A DNA stretch of 64,000 bases, from the NCBI GenBank assembly GCA_029204225.1, contig CM055112.1:44852632-44916631 (forward strand). Reading direction: 5' to 3'. Position 1 is the stretch's first letter. Every line of letters starts with the position of its first letter. The translations under genes and the position numbers were made by a program. The notes beneath the pieces were generated by a model that was not told the DNA's origin, searched no databases, and saw only the letters and a program-made list of their open reading frames with translations. Positions 59,057 through 64,000 of the stretch are shown here, one piece after another. The stretch is from Diphasiastrum complanatum (lineage: Eukaryota; Streptophyta; Lycopodiopsida; Lycopodiales; Lycopodiaceae).

Positions 59057-60082
59057 ATGTATTCATAAAGAGAGTAGATCAAATGGTTCTATCAAGAGAC
59101 TTGGTGAGGGAGATAGTCACAAGTCAAGAAGAAGAGAAGTATGTGAAGAGCTCAAAGTAGGATGTACTTTGAATGATGTCATTGTGAATGATAGTGAGGA
59201 AGAATCATTATCATATGATTCATTACCTATAACATTGAGTAGAAGTTCTTGTTTAAAAAAAGAGAGTACTTCAATCATCCTTATGTTGAAGGTACTAATC
59301 ATTTTTTTCATGGCTTCTAATGTTTTTGAGGTTTCTACTTCTTATGATGCAATCATTAAGAGGGAGTCTTATGAAGGAAAGAGCAATGGAAGATTGGTTC
59401 TTGGGAAATCCAAGGCATGGATCTCACATCTCTTCATCAACTCAAAGGACTCTATGATTGTGAATTGATCACTCATGATCGAGATGGCAAAAGGTTGGTT
59501 GGAGAAGACTACATGGAGCAAATCGAGAGGCAATTTCTTCAAGGAAAGGGAGACCTCATTGGTGAGCTTATTGAGGTTTTTTATGGACTCAAGAAGGCTG
59601 GATTTATTAGGTTTGATACTCATCTTCACCTTCTCTACTTCATGTTGGATGAAAAGTTTGAAATCTATCTTTTGATTTATGATGGTGACATTGGTGACAT
59701 TGTTTTCACTAACCTTTGTGGAAATTCGAGATCAAGCTTTGATGAGATCTTGTTGGATCTAGATCATATGTTTGAGAGGGAATATTTCCAGAGGTTCAAG
59801 TCCGAAGATATTCATATCTTTGATATGTTTGATGATCAAGAGAAAGGTAAGCAAGTGGAAGCGACTCACTTTGCTTTACTCACATGTTTTGGAGAATTTT
59901 CTTGTATAGATGATGCTATGCAAGTGGATATTGGTTCTCGTGGTTTTCATACTGGAAAAGCAAGTAATGGATCTTCCAACTTCTATAAGGCAATTGTCAA
60001 TTCTCTTATAAATTGTGACAATATGATCAATTCTCTTGAATATTGCACACATATTTTAAATTTGTATGTTATACAAAGGTAA
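59057..60082 (+). pseudogene. Outer copia element resumed: strongly diverged RT-like ORF
   Basis: 59057-59420 carries short frames of uncertain meaning. From 59417 a 221-codon open frame shows the RT order: EDYMEQIERQFLQGKGDLIG (compare YMEQPEGF..GKED.V), ELIEVFYGLKKAGFIRFDTH (YGLKQ.P..W), FEIYLLIYDGDIGDIVFTNL (the catalytic YVDD place, here YDGD), FDEILLDLDHMFEREYFQRF, THFALLTCFGEFSCIDDAMQ, and FYKAIVNSLI (Y...VGSL). Second Asp retained, first replaced by Gly. Heavily changed yet without stops until VIQR. Enzyme activity is unlikely. Confidence 0.55.
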
Positions 60083-60084
60083 AA

Positions 60085-60245
60085 TCTCAAAACACGGAGG
60101 AGAGAAGATGAATGTTCATAATTAATTTTGTTGCAAAGGCTTCTTCTTTTCATAGTGACCTTGTAATTGATTCAAGAATCACAACAATTGTCAACAATTA
60201 TCACAATAAGACCCGCTACTAGTAGTAGTACTATTACATTTATTG
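60085..60245 (+). pseudogene. Decayed third copy of the peptide-like gene
   Basis: GAGAGAAGATG, then AATTTTGTTGCAAAGGCTTC, TTGATTCA..AATCACAACAATTGTCAACA and CCGCTACTAGTAGTAGTACT match 47318-47455 in order. The start codon is followed by a stop after five codons (MNVHN), and indels break the rest. It is in the same orientation as the right-arm gene, outside the inverted repeat, so it moved independently. Confidence 0.6.
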
Positions 60246-60720
60246 TCAAAGTACATCATTTTGGACCTTACTTGAGTCTATCAATGAATTACAAGAGGGA
60301 TTGATTGATTGATCATAAAACAAATGCAAACTAGACACACAAAATTGAGATCTAGATTGACAATTTTACGTGCATCAAGCAAGAGCAATTTAAAATCATT
60401 AATCAAAAGTGATGATCACCCCACATATGTGTGGTACAGTACACACTATGGCCTGTAGATAGTAAATGATCTTAAGAACACTTAGTTTTTGCTTAGATCC
60501 AAAAGAAATCAAAGTACGTTGAGTTTGCCAATGAGCTCTCAAAAATAATCTAAGACAGAGATGATGATACGTAGAAAACCTCCTCCCTATTGAAATTTCA
60601 CTATTCTAGCTTGACCAATTTTGGTCACATGCATTGCAATTGGCAAGATGGCCATGTAAATAGATGCCACACGTGCCAAATCATGTAGGATGATCTCCAA
60701 AGACTTCATTTCTCACATTA
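60246..60720 (-). mobile_element. Diverged LTR related to family B (minus)
   Basis: CCACATATGTGTGGTACAGT, CTATGGCCTGTAGATAGTAA, AAGAACACTTAGTTTTTGCT and TGCCAATGAGCTC follow the order of the minus-strand family-B LTR at 42280-42430 (CACACGTGTGTGGTACGGAC and onward). Ends not defined. Confidence 0.5.
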
Positions 60721-61273
60721 CATTGTGATAGCATCTTTGAACTGAGGCCAAAATGTGTTTAGATAGGCTAGAGAAATTCTAGGATCTAAAAATAACATGT
60801 TTTACATTGTTTTTGGATTTTGAGATCTTGACCCCAAGTTAGGGTGGATCCAATGACCTATTAGGTTATATATTAGGGCTAGGTTATGATAAGTTCAGAG
60901 ATGCCCTAATATGCACATATTTGAGCTTGAAATGTATAAATGCATTATGGGATCTCCATCCAAATATGAAGAAAAATCGAGTTTTTTCACTTGTATCAAC
61001 ATTGTCTTTTGGTGGCGAGTTCTAGCTATTGGATGTATAATTACTTGCTTTGGAAGGTACTGAAGTTGTTTACAGGTCTAAGAAGCTTGCTTCACTTTAC
61101 TTTAGTGTATTTGATCAAATCTATGTGCCTATTGTGAGTTAAATGCCAAATTAGCTAGTTTTGGTAGCTAGTCTTGATTCTAGCTCATAGTTTGGATCTA
61201 GATCTTTGATTTGTGCATCCTCTATCACTTTTAGGATTGATTGGGATTGAATTTTCTGTAAACTTTTGTCATG
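60721..61273 (+). mobile_element. Copia LTR, family C (3' end defined only)
   Basis: Ends ACTTTTGTCA directly before TGGTATCATAGCC. TGTATAAATGC near 60937 may be its TATA box. The start could not be fixed; the coordinate given is an estimate. Confidence 0.5.
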
Positions 61274-61286
61274 GTATCATAGCCTA
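61274..61286 (+). promoter_or_regulatory. Primer binding site variant
   Basis: TGGTATCATAGCC, one mismatch to the tRNA-iMet PBS (T for G at position 9). Confidence 0.75.
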
Positions 61287-62090
61287 ATCAAAAGTGAGCT
61301 TTAGATTTGATTTTCTCAAGCTTAGATCCTAGATTTGAGTAGTATTGGGTTTGCCCTTGTTACTAGTTGCTAATTTAGTGATTTTACCTCCAGATTTGGT
61401 TTCATTTGAGTGATAATAGATAAACGAGAACTTGTTTTTCTGAGTTATAGCTGCAAGAACCGATATTGACCCATTTCCATTCAACCAAAGTAAATTAGAA
61501 AGTTCTTACGAGTTGAATCTTAGAGTACATGTCTCCTAGTAGAGATTTTCGTAAGGATTTGAATGCCACCACTCTATAGAAGTTTGAATCAGCCATTTGA
61601 GAGCTTAATTAGGTCGTTCTTAGGCTTCTTAAGGTCCTAAAATACACTTTTTAGGTTCAGATCAAGTGTTTTGATGAGTTCTTCATCTAGAAATGCAAAA
61701 CTAGTGAAACTTGTGTTTCTATTCTACTCGGTTTTGGATAGGTTTGTGATTGAATATGTCAATGTGATTCAACCTGAATTTAGGAGGCTTTATTTGTGAG
61801 ACATTTGTGTGCTATAAAGTGCTTTTTGACTAAGTATAGGTGGATTCACCCTTCTTGTGAAGTTGAGATCAAGGAGGAGACTAGTTTTGATCAAATCTAT
61901 AGTAAATCTTTTGATCAAATCTATAGTAAATTGGATCTTGAAGATTGATCAAGCTCAAGATCACCTTAGATCTTGTTGAGAAATCAGAGAGTGATTCATC
62001 TCAAGTCCCAAAGAGAGTGGGATAGCTAGTTGTGATCATACCTTGTACAAACTATCTTGTTTCATTGAATCTATCTCCCTATCATTGAAG
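61287..62090. other. Leader of family-C copia element
   Basis: About 800 bp between PBS and gag ATG, similar in length and style to the leader at 54797-55536. A small tandem duplication (TTTTGATCAAATCTATAGTA) lies at 61882-61925. No gene. Confidence 0.6.
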
Positions 62091-62345
62091 ATGGCATCCA
62101 TAAGTGCCTATCTTTTGGATTCTAGTGAAAGATTGAACTCTTCAAATTATTCAATTTGGAAGTTAAGAATGGAATCCATCCTTATCATGCAAGATTTGAT
62201 AGATATTGTGAATGGAGAGGAGCCAATTTATCCACAAGAAGCAACTAAATACAAGAGAAGGTGCAAGATTGCACTTCATTGTATTAAAGTCAATGTTGCA
62301 AATGATTTGCTCAAGGAAGTAGGAGCATGTACCTCAGCCATGTGG
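62091..62345 (+). pseudogene. Copia gag N-terminus, family C
   Basis: MASISAYLLDSSERLNSSNY, SIWKLRMESILIMQDLIDIV, KYKRRCKIALHCIKVNVAND and LLKEVGACTSA match the 857-codon ORF from residue 1 to about 85. It then changes abruptly (AMWWRVYQADHDREGLHIWH) into sequence belonging to the following gypsy-like region. Truncated. Confidence 0.8.
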
Positions 62346-62930
62346 TGGCGAGTTTATCAAGCTGATCATGATCGGGAAGGGCTCCATATATGGCATACCT
62401 TTTGCCGGACCTCCGTCATGCTATGATTGATCCTCAGTGGCTCGACCGCCAATGTGATACATTCCATAGTCTCAATCAGACCAGTGACCTTGTTTTTTAT
62501 ACAGATTAGTTTATGGAATTTTCTTATGCTAATTCACATATATAGGTTGCGGTTGACATGGTCTTTGATACTGATATAGTATGCCTTGCTACTATTGCCG
62601 ATGTTGTTGCATGCTTTGATATTGTTGTTGAGTACTTTGATGTTACTCGTGTTCCTGAGCACCGCTATAGATGTTGTCGCCTATGCTCCTTATTTCAATA
62701 TTATTCATGGGTCCACGATTTCAGATGCTTTGGCTACCCAGTATTTCTCCATATGGCATAGGGTTATACATTTCATGATGTTCCTATTGTATACTCACTT
62801 GCTGATTTTGTCGATACCCGTCTAGATGAGTATGCAGTTCTTCTAGATGCATATTTAGGCCAGAACTTATCAGTTGATGCTTCTGTTATTATGCCTACGT
62901 ATGTTGTTCCATTTGTGGATCATATTATTC
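62346..62930 (+). pseudogene. Unrecognised interrupted frames before gypsy protease
   Basis: DTFHSLNQTSDLVFYTD, VAVDMVFDTDIVCLATIADV, VACFDIVVEYFDVTRVPEHR, then GYTFHDVPIVYSLADFVDTR, LDEYAVLLDAYLGQNLSVDA and SVIMPTYVVPFVDHIILDAG, in changing frames with stops. Possibly the region upstream of protease in the same gypsy element; no domain recognised. Confidence 0.4.
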
Positions 62931-62934
62931 TAGA

Positions 62935-63523
62935 TGCGGGGTGAGAGTATATTGCTTTAGTGGATACAGACAGTACACATTCATTTATTAGCAGTTACAT
63001 TTCCACCAGGATTCGTGCTACACCTGTTCCTGCTTCCCAGCTTCTTAGTGTTAAGGTTGCTCGTTCCCATTCCTTTCCCAGTTCTCAGATGATTTAGGAC
63101 TTGGATTATCGCATTGGTGATTTTTCTGGTCAGGCAAATGTCTACATCATATCTTTGGAGCACTATGACATTATTTTTGGTGCAGATTGGTTCTTTTCAC
63201 TTGGTACTGTTGTTGTGGATCTCTCTCAACAGACACTTTCTTTTACTCATGCTGGTCAGCATCATTCACTTATTGGTTGGTATTCCCAGGGTGACTATCA
63301 ACTGGTTACTGGGGAGCAGTTTATGCGTAGCCTGCTAAAGGCTCAGGATGCAACTCTTCTTTCCACTCAAAGTACATCAGTTGCTGCTTCACTTCACCAT
63401 CCGTGGGTCTTCTTCCTCAGGTTGATGCTGCTTCGGATTTACAGGTTGTTGTGTGCCTTGTGCCTATATGCCTTGATTCATAGATATAGTATTCAGTGGT
63501 CATTCCTGGTTTCATTGATATAG
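62935..63523 (+). pseudogene. Gypsy aspartic protease (RVP_2 type)
   Basis: IALVDTDSTHSFISSYISTR carries the active-site place D-T-G-S-T-H as DTDSTH (Gly replaced). Then DLDYRIGDFSGQANVYIISL, EHYDIIFGADWFFSLGTVVV and DLSQQTLSFTH match the classic gypsy pattern (YDIILGMDWL..., then a D-x-x.. strand). A stop lies before DLDY. The changed active site suggests loss of activity. The rest of the polyprotein should follow beyond. Confidence 0.75.
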
Positions 63524-64000
63524 AGGCCGTATACCTTGGTGGTATTTCTACTATTGTTTTTGCGCATACCTTAGATAATTCTCCTGGTTCGGTGGTTGGT
63601 GCAGTATCTTCTCCATTGGTCTCTATATCTCCATCTCTTGAGTCCGTTATGGCCGATGTTCCTGCTATGGGTTTCTTCATGGGTCCACGTTTGATGGTTC
63701 CCTCGCTATTGGTGATCAGGTTGTATCTTATTTCGCTTTACTCCATGGACCTCTGCTTGAGGTTTGTGATCTGCCTCATCATATTTCTACAGTTTCTTAC
63801 ATGATTCAAGCGTCTTTGGCCCTTATCGTTACACATTTTCCATCCGAGGATATTTGCCAGATGGTCACTATTACTTATCTAGGGTATTTATATGCTGGGA
63901 TCTTTCTAGATGAGTATACGGGCATCCTTCAGTCTCCTTGTGTTTTTACATACAGGTTTGCTGCAGTCCATGCCGATGCTATGGATATATGGCATTCCTG
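63524..64000 (+). pseudogene. Unrecognised frame after gypsy protease
   Basis: From about 63660 a plus-strand frame without ATG runs to the window end: GFLHGSTFDGSLAIGDQVVS, YFALLHGPLLEVCDLPHHIS, TVSYMIQASLALIVTHFPSE, DICQMVTITYLGYLYAGIFL, DEYTGILQSP. Its HGSTFDGSLA recalls HGSTISDALA at 62700 and its FLDEYTGILQ recalls RLDEYAVLLD at 62825, so the domain may be present twice around the protease. Not recognised. Confidence 0.35.

Overview
The window looks like a repeat-saturated stretch of a plant nuclear genome. The evidence is Ty1/copia and Ty3/gypsy LTR retrotransposons with plant-type primer binding sites (TGGTATCAGAGC for tRNA-iMet, TGGCGCCGTTGCC for a gypsy class), TATA boxes inside LTRs, GT-AG intron-like gaps, long GA/CT microsatellites, and no bacterial gene organisation. 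The species cannot be fixed from the sequence. No tRNA, rRNA or CRISPR array was seen. Nearly every coding stretch is a transposon protein or a broken gene fragment carried among repeats.

Layout. The dominant structure is a very large imperfect inverted repeat. About 1670-16136 (left arm) reappears in reverse order and orientation at about 30157-49054 (right arm), around a spacer of about 14 kb. Each arm carries, from outside to inside: a copia gag start fused to a gypsy integrase tail; an AT-rich block with a GA/CT microsatellite and a small secreted-peptide-like gene with its own TATA box; a small membrane-protein-like ORF; a ubiquitin-like gene fragment with an intron; a 1.1 kb copia LTR with PBS and gag start; further gene fragments; a gypsy gag; microsatellites; a cluster of palindromic TCGGATTCCGA motifs; a zinc-knuckle ORF; and a gypsy-type LTR filled with a GTGCGAGTCATTTT minisatellite. 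The arms differ by many indels, for example an extra 4.8 kb at 33955-38780 on the right, which itself holds a tandem duplication. A second inverted pair (24903-27515 and 49055-51625) links the spacer to the DNA just outside the right arm.

Spacer (16137-30156): two direct copies of a 2.2 kb copia 3' end, the second attached to a nearly full pol (protease, integrase, RT, RNase H), all with stop codons. Gypsy LTR and gag-like fragments follow, including a 0.9 kb direct duplication.

Right flank (51060-64000): a copia element (LTR 51060-51713, frameshifted gag-protease) is split by a young, complete copia-derived element (53964-59056). The insert has 820 bp LTRs, a PBS, a polypurine tract, a near-perfect 5 bp target duplication and an intact 857-codon ORF. 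That ORF keeps gag, zinc knuckle and protease but has lost the integrase core and RT in favour of about 287 unrecognised residues. The outer element resumes with a strongly diverged but still open RT-like ORF. A decayed third copy of the peptide gene, another copia gag start and a gypsy aspartic protease fragment follow.

In function, the window is a record of nested insertion, capture, inverted duplication and decay. The best candidates for anything still working are the nested element with its chimeric ORF and the small secreted-peptide-like gene at 47327-47515.
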